A stretch of 21,107 nt of DNA, from NCBI GenBank assembly GCA_964543525.1, contig CAZIYW010000090.1:1-21107 (forward strand), read 5' to 3'. The notes under the pieces are model-generated. The model was not told the origin of the DNA. It worked only from the letters and a program-made list of their open reading frames with translations, and did not search any database. The stretch comes from CBDVBE01 sp964543525. Its GTDB lineage: Bacteria; Fibrobacterota; Chitinivibrionia; Chitinivibrionales; JANQEN01. Below, one piece after another: positions 1-7,371 of this stretch; the first letter of the stretch is position 1; every line of letters begins with the position of its first letter. A program made the translations under genes and the position numbers.

Positions 1-1
1 C

Positions 2-73
2 TGTAACTGGTACTGGCTTATTGACCTGCTTACGGAGAATAATATTCCCTGCTGCCTCGGTCATACGCTCTAG
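2..73 (+). pseudogene. IS110-type transposase fragment (cut by window edge)
   Basis: Reading from base 2 gives 23 codons beginning CNWYWLIDLLTENN and ending LGHTL, then a TAG at 71-73. The NWYWL(I/V)DLL...GH(A/P)L pattern is what I recall from the N-terminal DEDD (RNase H-like) part of IS110-family transposases, where the next residues are usually YMKAI. Here the TAG sits at the expected Tyr, the next codons read I-K, and similarity then disappears. The piece is therefore a remnant whose upstream part, if any, lies outside the window. It is short, so the family call rests on one motif. Confidence 0.5.
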
Positions 74-186
74 ATAAAAAAACCGGGACGGCTATCCCTG
101 CGCACAACTATTGATTGCATTTACCACCAAAAAAACATTACATTTCACTATATGGTGAGTACAGTATATCTCATTATTAAAAATAC

Positions 187-201
187 TTCACCTGAGGTGA
201 A
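187..201. repeat. 15-bp near-perfect palindrome
   Basis: TTCACCTGAGGTGAA has two perfect 7-bp arms around a central G. It lies 8 bp beyond the stop of the recombinase remnant. A weaker related arrangement, TTCAC-N5-GGTGA, lies at 144-158. It could be an old operator or recombinase core site, or a short hairpin. No function is assigned. Confidence 0.35.
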
Positions 202-209
202 TGCAATTG

Positions 210-392
210 TTATTCATATCTATTCAAATTATCCATCGTGCTCAGCGTATCTGCACTATTCCCGGTGTACACGTGCGTATAGATTTCCGTTGTCTTTATA
301 GTGCCGTGCCCGGGCAATTCCTGGATTACCTGCAAATCAGTACTCTGTTCCGGAAGGTGTATGGCAATGTTTAGCGTGCGGTTATGTATACG
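210..392 (-). pseudogene. Tyrosine recombinase (Xer/integrase-like), C-terminal remnant
   Basis: On the minus strand 60 codons are open and end in TAA (212-210). The translation includes the block STDLQVIQELPGHGTIKTTE followed by IYTHVYTG, which matches the C-terminal catalytic part of tyrosine recombinases (usual form: GTDLRxIQELLGHxSxKTTEIYTHV). It keeps the Gly-His of box II and the nucleophilic Tyr in EIYTHV. The preceding HxLRHSFATHLLE block is damaged: it reads RTLN-IAIHLPE, with the catalytic HxxR pair lost and about two codons missing. An in-frame TAA lies immediately upstream and the N-terminal core-binding and box I regions are absent. It is certainly not functional. The neighbouring transposase scrap supports an old mobile element here. 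Confidence 0.75.
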
Positions 393-518
393 TTACAGGT
401 ATTGTAATTTCCGAACATAAAACAAGACATCTCCCCTCCGGCAAGCAATTTCTGTTAAATTAAGTGCAAAGAAAAATGAACCCGCCACAAAGGCAGGTAT
501 TCCTCCAATAACTTTTCA

Positions 519-580
519 CTTCCCCCCGACAGAGGTACCCCTTCCCCCGGCAACGGTAAGCTTTCCCCCGAAGGAGGTAG
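519..580 (+). repeat. Three degenerate 20-bp tandem repeats
   Basis: Three head-to-tail units start at about 519, 541 and 561: CTTCCCCCCGACAGAGGTAC, CTTCCCCCGGCAACGGTAAG and CTTTCCCCCGAAGGAGGTAG. A more decayed likeness (CTCCCCTCCGGCAAG) lies near 433-447. Each unit has a C5-6 run followed by a G-rich half. They flank the recombinase remnant and may be the end of the same lost element. There are too few copies, and no spacers, for a CRISPR. Confidence 0.55.
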
Positions 581-909
581 TAATCAACGGGACGGACTAT
601 TTTTATTATCTTAAGGTTTATCTAAAGCGAAAAATAAAAGGCGGTGTGTGTTCGACACGTTCTTTTTCCCGGGCATGGATGTTTTGTAATATTTAAAATT
701 AACCAATAGCTAAACGTGGTTTAATCTCTTCTTTTATCTTTTCTTCCAATTTTTCTTCAGCCACATCCAACTCAAAATCCATACTTTTTTCCGGGTGACA
801 CCCTATAAGAAAACGTTACCTGCCCGTTTTAAAAACAGGGGGATCAACGTATCTGTTTTCAACTCCAGTGCAATAACAATTGTTACAACTGAAAAGGCTA
901 TTCAAAAAA
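581..909. other. Intergenic stretch without a supported gene
   Basis: I see no convincing gene here. The minus strand carries an ATG frame of 27 codons (782-699, acidic and lysine-rich, MDFELDVAEEKLEEK...), open 9 more codons upstream; it may be the tail of a lost gene but I cannot name a family. A perfect 12-bp palindrome, TAACAATTGTTA, lies at 874-885, 24 bp beyond the end of the response-regulator gene. It lacks a T-tract and is not a clear terminator. Confidence 0.4.
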
Positions 910-2271
910 TTAATCCGCGGGTATCGAAATCTCGAATTTCTTAATCTTTTCACGGAGGGTATTGCGATGAATGCCCAGGCACTCAGCCGCACGGGTCTGA
1001 TTCCAGTTTTCCTTACAGAGAACATCATAGATTTGAATCTTCTCCAGTTCCGCAAGGGTGGTTGCTCCGGGAGCAACCACTCGTCCGGCGGGTGTGCCGG
1101 CGTTTTTAAGCTCATCAGGCAGATGCGACAATACTATTTCATTTCCCTCGCCAAGCAGAACCGCTTTTTCCAGGACATTTCTGAGCTCGCGGATATTTCC
1201 GGGCCAGTGATAGGTAAGAAGGGTATTCATGGCGACAGGGGAGACGGCGGTAAAATTTTTATTGAACTGATCATTGAGTTCCTTGAGGAAAAAGGTAACC
1301 AGATCGGGGATGTCCTCGGTTCTTTCCCGTAAAGGAGGCATGTGAATCTGTACCACGTTCAGGCGGAAATAGAGATCCGATCTGAAATGCTCTTTTTCAA
1401 CCTCCTGTTTGATATCCTTGTTGGTTGCCGCAACTATGCGCACGTCGGATTTAATGGTCTTGTTCCCGCCGACACGCTCGAATTCCTTTTCCTGAAGTAC
1501 CCGCAGCAGCTTGGCCTGCATGGCGGGACTGGTATCGCATATCTCATCGAGAAACATGGTTCCGCCGCGCGCAAGTTCGAAGCGTCCGGGTTTTGAGCCG
1601 GCTGCACCGGTAAAGGCGCCCTTTTCATAACCGAAGAGCTCGCTTTCCAGAAGCGTTTCCGGCAGTGCCGCACAGTTAAGCTTTATAAACGGCATGTCGC
1701 GACGTGAGCTGTTATGGTGAATAGCATTGGCTATCACCTCTTTACCGGTACCACTTTCACCGGTAATGAGAATGGTCACGTCATAGTTCACCACTTTTTT
1801 TATTGTTTCGAACACCGCGGACATTGCCGGACTTTTCCCCACGATTCCTTTCATGACCACATTCTCGTTCAGCATCATACGAAGCTCGGTATTTTCCTTG
1901 GAGAGACGCTGCATCTCCAGCGCCTTTTTTATTATATGGCGTACCTCTTCCAGCTCAAAGGGCTTGGTGATAAAATCATAGGCACCCTGTTTTACCGCTT
2001 CAACCGCGGTTTTTATCGTCCCGTATGCAGTCATCATGATAATCGGCGTATTGGGCGTCAATTCCTTGATTTTCGGCAGCAGGTCCGTGCCCATGCAGTC
2101 GGGCATCTTCAGATCAAGCAGCGTTAGAACATATTCGTTACGCTGCAGGGCTGCAATAGCCTCTTTACCGTTTGTTGCAGTACTCACCCGGTACCCGTCC
2201 GCCTTTAGCACAGCTTCAAGTGTATCCCGCATTCCCGGATCGTCGTCTGCGACAAGAATATTCTCCTGCAT
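910..2271 (-). CDS. Sigma-54-dependent response regulator (NtrC/AtoC type)
   Basis: A 453-residue NtrC-class activator with the full three-domain layout. The receiver domain (about 4-115) has the acidic pocket D9-D11, phosphoacceptor D53, T81 and K103. The AAA+ sigma-54 interaction domain (about 142-365) has Walker A GESGTGKE (171-178), the sigma-54 contact loop GAFTGA (218-223), Walker B GGTMFLDEI (236-244) and the arginine-rich FRSDLYFRL block. A Fis-type helix-turn-helix closes the protein (about 405-448, NQTRAAECLGIHRNTLREKI). After phosphorylation it should oligomerise, hydrolyse ATP and open sigma-54 promoters. The ATG is preceded by GGAG at 7-nt spacing. The sensor kinase gene lies 242 bp upstream on the same strand and is the likely partner. 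Class assignment is secure; target genes are unknown. Confidence 0.96.
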   Translation of the reverse strand: MQENILVADDDPGMRDTLEAVLKADGYRVSTATNGKEAIAALQRNEYVLTLLDLKMPDCMGTDLLPKIKELTPNTPIIMMTAYGTIKTAVEAVKQGAYDFITKPFELEEVRHIIKKALEMQRLSKENTELRMMLNENVVMKGIVGKSPAMSAVFETIKKVVNYDVTILITGESGTGKEVIANAIHHNSSRRDMPFIKLNCAALPETLLESELFGYEKGAFTGAAGSKPGRFELARGGTMFLDEICDTSPAMQAKLLRVLQEKEFERVGGNKTIKSDVRIVAATNKDIKQEVEKEHFRSDLYFRLNVVQIHMPPLRERTEDIPDLVTFFLKELNDQFNKNFTAVSPVAMNTLLTYHWPGNIRELRNVLEKAVLLGEGNEIVLSHLPDELKNAGTPAGRVVAPGATTLAELEKIQIYDVLCKENWNQTRAAECLGIHRNTLREKIKKFEISIPAD

Positions 2272-2289
2272 AATTACGCTCCATCTATT

Positions 2290-2450
2290 TGTTTTTTAAA
2301 TTCGTTCCTGTTGCCAATAGGCGTCTCTGTTCGTCCTCTTCGTCGTACTCGTTCTTCGTCCCCGTCTCTATTCTTTTTCTCCCTGTCTCCGAAACTCCCA
2401 TTCTCCCGCTTTTTCTCTTTGTCTTCTTAAAAAGCGAGGAGGAGGATTGT
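2290..2450 (-). repeat. Purine-rich low-complexity spacer between kinase and regulator genes
   Basis: Read on the minus strand, the gap between the two-component genes is dominated by G and A, with many irregular GACGA, GAGAC and GAAGA words and almost no pyrimidine runs. No reading frame looks coding. It lies in the presumed transcript between kinase and regulator, where it would make an unstructured purine-rich leader. A milder version of the same composition appears near 9100-9190. Confidence 0.4.
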
Positions 2451-2513
2451 TTGTATGTTAAAAAATCTGATTAGTTCCGGTTAACTGCATAGAATAAAAC
2501 CATACCCGCTGCA

Positions 2514-4427
2514 TTAGACAAACACCTCTGCATGCACCGCCGGTCTGTGCTGCCGGATCAACGGCAGTGCAATGGTGAAACACGTTCCTTTTTCGACATC
2601 GCTCCGTACTGCAATTGTACCGTTGTGTTCAACGATAATCTGCTGCACAATTGCCAGCCCGAGCCCTGTACCTCCCGGCCGGGTAGTATAAAAAGGATTG
2701 AAAACATTCTCCAGCTGATCTTCCGGAATCCCTTTGCCTGTGTCGGTAACTGCAATCTCTACCTGCTCGTTGACTTGGTTGCATTTTGTTGAAACGGTTA
2801 GTTTACCGGTATCGCCAACAGCCTCGATTGCATTGAGCAGAATATTGAAAACCGCCTGCGATAGTCGTTTCGCATCAACGAAAATTCCGGGCAGGTTTTC
2901 CTGATACTCTTTCTCGATAGTAATGTCCATGCCGTTTACTTTAAAGGATACCAGATCAACGGCACCCTGTATCAGCGTATTAATATCGGTATACTGAAAA
3001 TCGCACTCTGCCGGCCGGGTGAAATTGAGCAGGCGTGAAATGAGCTGATCCATGCGCTTGGATTCCCGTACGATAAGCCGGGAAAAGCGGTGAACCGACT
3101 CCTCCGCTGCAGAATTACTTTCCAGATACTGCGCGCAGGTCTTTATTGCGCCCAGGGGATTACGGATCTCATGGGCGATTCCCGCGGCAAGTTTTCCCAT
3201 GGCAGCCATCTTTTCAGTATGCTGTACACTGCGCTGCAGCAGCCTGATTTCAGTAACGTCCTCGAAGGTAACTGCATAGCCGACAACATCGGCATGCTGG
3301 TTAAACAGGCGTGCGGTGCTCAGACTTAACAGCGATTCTCCCCCAGACGCTCTTCTGAAAGACATTTCGTGCCCCCGGCAGATATGGTTATTTATTGTTA
3401 ATTCCCGCAGGGCAACGGGGATAAAGTGATCCGGTGAAAAAACCGATTCAATATGCCTGCCGATAAGGTCGCGTTTGTCCAACTCAAGAATATTCTTCCC
3501 CGTAGTATTCAGATAGGTGATGGTGGCATCCAAATCAATCGTTACAATACCGACAGTGATACTGTTTAAAATGTTCTCGATATATACATGCAGATTTTTT
3601 ACCAGGGTTATCTGTTCGGCAAGCTCAGTGTTGCTCTTTTTAAGGTTGCCCATATATTCCCGCAGTTTAATCGTCATGAAATCGAATGAGGAGGCCAGAT
3701 TGCCGATTTCATCCCTGCCGCGGATATGAATCGCATGTTCGAGATCCCCGTCTGCAACCTTTCCTGCGGCTTTTGCCAGCTCTTTTATCGGACGGGTGAG
3801 CGAACGGGCGAAAAACCATATGTAAATAATACCGCAGAACAGGGCTATGGCCGCTATGAGAAGGGACTGGTAATTGGTATGCCGTATCGCTCTGGTAATG
3901 CCGGTCATATCCAGACCGATTTCCAGCAGACCGCCGATAGAATCCAGTGTTACCAGTGGTACGATTACCCTGAAAATATTCTCACCGGCAGCATTTTTAC
4001 TGATGAGGTTTATCGGTTTATCCCCCTGTTCCACTGCGGTTATCGGGGTCTGAAGCGCCTTAATATAGAGTGAGTCCTTAACTCTGACACCCATGCGTGA
4101 TATATCGGTATGGCCGATAACCACCCGCTCCCGGTCAACAATCTGCAGGTACTCGATACCCTTTGTCCGGCTCGCCTCACCAGCCACCCGTGACAGCCCC
4201 GCGCGCTGCAGAAGAAGTGCGTTTTCAGCCCCCAATGCAAAAGCCTTTGCAAGTGCAATGCCGTCTTTCTGCATCTGGTCGAATATACTCTGCCGCTCCC
4301 GTTTTATTCCCAGATAGGTTGTCACCGGCATGAGCAGCGAGAGCAAAATGACTGTATAGGTAATTAACCGGGTCTGAAGACTCGTATTGCTGCGTATTCT
4401 GGTCCTCTGTAACAATTTTGCAAACAT
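2514..4427 (-). CDS. Membrane sensor histidine kinase (HAMP-PAS-HisKA-HATPase)
   Basis: A 637-residue inner-membrane kinase. Transmembrane helix 1 (about 20-42) and helix 2 (about 188-208) bracket a roughly 145-residue periplasmic sensor region, probably a single Cache-like fold. There follow HAMP (about 205-260), a PAS domain (about 282-395), the HisKA dimer with phospho-acceptor H419 in AGIAHEIRNP, and the ATPase domain with N-box NILLNAIEAV, G1 DTGKGIP, F-box NPFYTT and G2 GGTGLGLAI. It should autophosphorylate and pass phosphate to the NtrC-type regulator encoded downstream; AtoS/ZraS-like kinases have this pairing. The ATG has only a weak ribosome-binding site (GGTG), and a TATAAT sequence overlaps it, so the exact start is a little uncertain. 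The signal sensed cannot be read from the sequence. Confidence 0.95.
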   Translation of the reverse strand: MFAKLLQRTRIRSNTSLQTRLITYTVILLSLLMPVTTYLGIKRERQSIFDQMQKDGIALAKAFALGAENALLLQRAGLSRVAGEASRTKGIEYLQIVDRERVVIGHTDISRMGVRVKDSLYIKALQTPITAVEQGDKPINLISKNAAGENIFRVIVPLVTLDSIGGLLEIGLDMTGITRAIRHTNYQSLLIAAIALFCGIIYIWFFARSLTRPIKELAKAAGKVADGDLEHAIHIRGRDEIGNLASSFDFMTIKLREYMGNLKKSNTELAEQITLVKNLHVYIENILNSITVGIVTIDLDATITYLNTTGKNILELDKRDLIGRHIESVFSPDHFIPVALRELTINNHICRGHEMSFRRASGGESLLSLSTARLFNQHADVVGYAVTFEDVTEIRLLQRSVQHTEKMAAMGKLAAGIAHEIRNPLGAIKTCAQYLESNSAAEESVHRFSRLIVRESKRMDQLISRLLNFTRPAECDFQYTDINTLIQGAVDLVSFKVNGMDITIEKEYQENLPGIFVDAKRLSQAVFNILLNAIEAVGDTGKLTVSTKCNQVNEQVEIAVTDTGKGIPEDQLENVFNPFYTTRPGGTGLGLAIVQQIIVEHNGTIAVRSDVEKGTCFTIALPLIRQHRPAVHAEVFV

Positions 4428-4455
4428 TATACACCGAAACCGGGAGAAGGAAGAA

Positions 4456-4537
4456 AATTCCCTTGTCCTCTAATACCGCTAAATCTTCCTGCCTGGGCTG
4501 GAGGGGAGGGGAGAGGGTTCAAAGAAACAAGGGAATT
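4456..4537. repeat. Long stem-loop in the leader region of the kinase gene
   Basis: AATTCCCTTGT (4456-4466) and ACAAGGGAATT (4527-4537) are a perfect 11-bp inverted repeat. The next bases, CCTCT (4467-4471) and AGAGG (4512-4516), lengthen the stem across a 10-nt one-sided bulge. On the plus strand the stem is followed at once by CG and six T residues, like an intrinsic terminator with a large loop. On the minus strand it would lie in the 5' leader of the kinase mRNA, just after a possible promoter (TTAAAA-N18-TACAAT). Confidence 0.5.
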
Positions 4538-4592
4538 CGTTTTTTATTGTATATACCATTTTTCGCATTTTTTAATCGTTTTTGTGTTATTT

Positions 4593-4601
4593 TGATATAA
4601 T
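4593..4601 (+). promoter_or_regulatory. Extended -10 promoter element
   Basis: TGATATAAT at 4593-4601 combines a perfect TATAAT hexamer with the upstream TG of an extended -10 element. No good -35 hexamer is visible, which is acceptable for this class. Predicted transcription would begin near 4604-4609, exactly at the base of the hairpin ending at 4691. The region is AT-rich, so chance occurrence is possible. Confidence 0.4.
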
Positions 4602-4603
4602 AA

Positions 4604-4691
4604 GGACCTGAGACCGGTTTCTACAGCATACTCCCCGAATGACCTGCCCGGGTCAGGAGTGTGCTGTACGGTGCCTCGGGTCCCTTTTTTT
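4604..4691 (+). ncRNA. Candidate small RNA: long hairpin ending in T7 (or bidirectional terminator)
   Basis: GGACCTGAG (4604-4612) can pair with CTCGGGTCC (4675-4683), ACCG with CGGT, and ACAGCATACTCC with GGAGTGTGCTGT (12 bp with one T.G pair). The result is one long interrupted stem of about 80 nt followed by seven T residues (4685-4691). The T-tract shows that the plus strand is the best-terminated direction, yet no plus-strand gene lies upstream, only the extended -10 element at 4593-4601. A short self-contained RNA is therefore possible. Alternatively it is the terminator of the minus-strand regulator-lipoprotein operon that ends at 4772; in that direction the tail is only TTATTATAT. It does not show the SRP RNA core that I would recognise. 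Confidence 0.45.
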
Positions 4692-4771
4692 AAGCTAATT
4701 AGTTCGTATCAGACCTTGACATATCGTCCGCTTATTTCATGCCGGAATCCGGTTTTTTATCCTTTCCTCCT

Positions 4772-6439
4772 TCATTGAAAAATCACCATCTTTGCATCAG
4801 CTTTCTGATTCTCATAACACAGTTTTATCCATGCGGCGGAGCGGGCGTGTGACGAAACTCTGACTTCGTCAAGAAGCCCTTCATAGAATTCATGGCCGAG
4901 CTCACTGCCGCCGATGAAAAAATCTTCCGTTGCATCCGTCGCCAGAGCACCGGTAATAGTGGTGTCCGTGTGAATTACCTTTCCATCAAGATACACCGTC
5001 ACACCCCTGTTCATATCATAGGTTGAGACATAGTAGTGCCAGTTATTATCGTTGAATACACTGTCCCAGGTAAAGGCGGTGATCCGCCGATCAGGCGTCC
5101 ATACCACAACCCATGCATCCATGGATCCGAATGATGTCTGCAGCCCGGTATAGTGACCGTCATGTCGGATGATACTGACATTGGTATCCGGGTGCAGGCT
5201 TGTTTTAATCCAGCAGCCGGTGGTTATTTCTGCGGAGATCTCTTTAATTGAAGCGTCGTTACCGAAACGAATGTAGTCTCCGCTGCCGTCAAAATAGCGG
5301 CCGTCACCGATAATACCGGCTATATTTACCGAGTTGCTGTTTATCCCGTCGTTTTTATTGGCTGTAGCGTCGAGGACATTGTTGCCCAGGTGCCAGGCAG
5401 CAGCAAAATTGTTCTCTGTTTCAAATACCTTTGTGCTGTTTGAGCGACTCTGCGCCTGGTCGTTGCCCCAGTACATAGTGATGGATTGTGTGCTGTTGGC
5501 ACCAAAGACAGTATCGATCAGCACCCATATTTCCGCGACACTGTTCTGCCGGTCCCAGCGCTCGATCTGATAATAGAGCGGGGTACCGTCCGTTTTGGTG
5601 AAACGGATATCCCGACCGTCAAGCTGCGCTTCACCGAATGAAAAATTGGCATCGTTCAGACGGATAAGCAGCGGGAAGTGATAGACATCGTCTGTAATAT
5701 CCGCTCCGGTGGGTGCGGTGTTGATAATGCACTGCCTGTTATACTGCCAGTAGACATAATATTCATCGGTCATAGAAAGAACGGGAACCGTGTCGATAGT
5801 GGTGGTGCTGTCCGGTTGTGCAGCAACATCGGTAATGGTTGTCGGCTTGTATATCTTATTTGTGGTTACTATATTGACGGTAAAATCGCCTTCGGGAACA
5901 TCGGGAATGGTGTACTGCATTGTTATACTGTCAACTTTTACCAGACGGTCAAGGCCGTAGACCTGTACATACAGGTTCTCCCGCTCGGGCAGGGAGTGGG
6001 TGACGGTGCCGGTCAGTGTTGCCGTTGCTCTGGTAGTATCGGGGTTCATGGTGATAATGGTGTCGCCCTCGTCAAGGCTGCAGGTCAGCAGTACCGCCTG
6101 CGAGGAAGCGTCCCGTATTTCAATAGAATAATCGCCCGTATCCAGTGAATCGATAATAAATATACCGTTACTGTCAACGACAGCGTCGGGTATTGGGGTC
6201 TTTCCGAAATCCTTGATATCTTTTACAAATGATTGTTTCCGGACATACACGGTTGCACCTTCTGCAGGCAGGCCGCTGCCGTCATAGATTGTTGCAGTAA
6301 CCGCAATGGCCTCCACATTGCCCGTTTCAGTAGAGCTTCCGGCAACATCGGGTGCGGCGCAGTGAAAATGCAGGATACTGAGAAACACTGCGACGGAGAC
6401 AAGGGAAAGAAACAGGTGATATGGTCGTTTTATATTCAT
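4772..6439 (-). CDS. Surface lipoprotein with carboxypeptidase-regulatory-like, DUF2341 and LamG domains
   Basis: Starting at ATG 6439 (MNIKRPYHLFL) this is a 555-residue exported protein. A hydrophobic signal segment (about 8-26) ends at C27 (HFHCAAP), an irregular lipobox. Next come two carboxypeptidase-regulatory-like beta-sandwich repeats (about 44-132 and 140-220), a DUF2341 region (about 235-330, FPLLIRLND...IRFTKTDG...YYQIERWD...MYWGN) and a C-terminal LamG/concanavalin-like lectin domain (about 345-540, AAWHLG...YFDGSGDYIRFG...LDEVRVSSHARSAAWI). LamG domains bind glycans or proteins, so a surface adhesin or substrate-binding role is likely. A longer frame opens at 6493 inside the preceding gene, but its first 18 codons do not look like a signal peptide. 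The gene starts 8 bp after the stop of the TIGR02147 regulator, so the two are surely co-transcribed. Confidence 0.88.
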   Translation of the reverse strand: MNIKRPYHLFLSLVSVAVFLSILHFHCAAPDVAGSSTETGNVEAIAVTATIYDGSGLPAEGATVYVRKQSFVKDIKDFGKTPIPDAVVDSNGIFIIDSLDTGDYSIEIRDASSQAVLLTCSLDEGDTIITMNPDTTRATATLTGTVTHSLPERENLYVQVYGLDRLVKVDSITMQYTIPDVPEGDFTVNIVTTNKIYKPTTITDVAAQPDSTTTIDTVPVLSMTDEYYVYWQYNRQCIINTAPTGADITDDVYHFPLLIRLNDANFSFGEAQLDGRDIRFTKTDGTPLYYQIERWDRQNSVAEIWVLIDTVFGANSTQSITMYWGNDQAQSRSNSTKVFETENNFAAAWHLGNNVLDATANKNDGINSNSVNIAGIIGDGRYFDGSGDYIRFGNDASIKEISAEITTGCWIKTSLHPDTNVSIIRHDGHYTGLQTSFGSMDAWVVVWTPDRRITAFTWDSVFNDNNWHYYVSTYDMNRGVTVYLDGKVIHTDTTITGALATDATEDFFIGGSELGHEFYEGLLDEVRVSSHARSAAWIKLCYENQKADAKMVIFQ

Positions 6440-6447
6440 AACTACGG

Positions 6448-7269
6448 CTACTCTTCCTTTTTCTTTGTCATGGGGAACACCTGTATATTGCACTGATACA
6501 CCCGGTCGGGAGCAGACTCATCTTCCGCAATAGTAGCAAGCCGTGCCCGGAATGTTGCAATTTCCGTACGTACTTTTTCAAAGCTTTCCGGAGAAAGGGT
6601 CAGGGTGATTGTTGAAATATCACGCTCCTTCGCACTTCTGCGCTCAAGCGCGCGTTTCGCGAATTCAATAGTGTCAAGCTGGAAATTGGCAATATCGAGT
6701 GATTTTATTTCTTTTGCCGCGGAGATGGTCGTGTCGACCTGGATATAGGTACCGTCCGCCTTTCTCTTGATAAGGCCGATCCCCTCTAGTACCGCAATCG
6801 CCTTCTCGACCTCCTGCGGTTTGACTGCCGGATCTATCAGCCGGGCAAACTCTTTCGCATCGCCCGTATAGGGCAGAAAGTTGAGCAATTCGCGGATTAT
6901 AACATAGTACCAGCGGGAGAACAGGGTGAGCCGGTCCTTGCCGATATCTTTTACCCTGGTTTTTCGCAGGGCTGAGAGACGGTCGCAGTACCGGTTTTTC
7001 TCCTTGATTCGTTTTGCCTGGTTAAACAGCACGAGTGCTTCGAAATAGGCGGCTTCATGCTTGCTTAATTTTATTGCAGTCGTGAGATCGTTTATCTGTG
7101 CCTGGGTAAGGTTATTGCGCCCTGCAATGATATTGGAAAGGAATCCGGTTGATGATATGCCCATCTTCTTCAGGACAGTAAGCTGGGTCATACCCCGCTC
7201 CTTCTTCTGTGCTTTGAAGAAGTCCTGAAGGAATTCCCGGTAGTTGAGGTAGTCGTAGATGTAGGGCAT
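6448..7269 (-). CDS. TIGR02147-family regulatory protein (cassette 1)
   Basis: A 273-residue cytoplasmic protein. The N-terminal third (YLNYREFLQDFFKAQKK...SSTGFLSNIIAGRNNLT) has the YxxYRxFLxDFF opening and the helix-turn-helix-like segment that mark the TIGR02147 family, described mainly from Fibrobacter and Bdellovibrio and often annotated as a DNA-binding protein of unknown target. The middle (YFEALVLFNQAK...WYYVIIREL) and end (QCNIQVFPMTKK) match the second copy at 12600-13472 segment by segment, so the two are paralogues. The ATG has GGAAG upstream at about 9 nt, and a sigma70-like promoter lies at 7371-7342. It is followed after 8 bp by the LamG lipoprotein gene. A regulator of its own cassette is the natural guess, but no operator was proved. 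Confidence 0.9.
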   Translation of the reverse strand: MPYIYDYLNYREFLQDFFKAQKKERGMTQLTVLKKMGISSTGFLSNIIAGRNNLTQAQINDLTTAIKLSKHEAAYFEALVLFNQAKRIKEKNRYCDRLSALRKTRVKDIGKDRLTLFSRWYYVIIRELLNFLPYTGDAKEFARLIDPAVKPQEVEKAIAVLEGIGLIKRKADGTYIQVDTTISAAKEIKSLDIANFQLDTIEFAKRALERRSAKERDISTITLTLSPESFEKVRTEIATFRARLATIAEDESAPDRVYQCNIQVFPMTKKKEE

Positions 7270-7341
7270 AATCTGGTTCTTCCATAGAATGGGTTACATG
7301 TTCATTGCAAAGTGTTAACAAACTATCATTACGTTTTTTTC

Positions 7342-7371
7342 ATTATATATCTTAAAGTACTTATCTGTAAT
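7342..7371 (-). promoter_or_regulatory. Putative promoter of regulator-lipoprotein cassette 1
   Basis: On the minus strand ATTACA (7371-7366), an 18-bp spacer and TATAAT (7347-7342) precede the TIGR02147 gene. The -10 is perfect and the -35 matches TTGACA at 4 of 6. The -35 overlaps the last codons of the upstream metallopeptidase gene, so cassette 1 can be transcribed separately from it. Confidence 0.5.

Noticed and set aside
519..580. Short regularly spaced repeats as a CRISPR array
   Set aside because: The units are contiguous, about 20 bp, degenerate and without spacers, and no cas gene is nearby.
699..782. Acidic 27-codon minus-strand frame as a small gene
   Set aside because: It is short, has no clear ribosome-binding site and matches no family I can name; at most it is the tail of a lost gene.
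910..1332. Plus-strand frames over the response-regulator gene
   Set aside because: They are antisense shadows of the clearly coding minus-strand frame.
6440..6493. Longer start of the LamG lipoprotein (54 bp upstream)
   Set aside because: The extra codons overlap the regulator gene and would put a charged stretch before the signal peptide; the ATG at 6439 gives a proper signal sequence.
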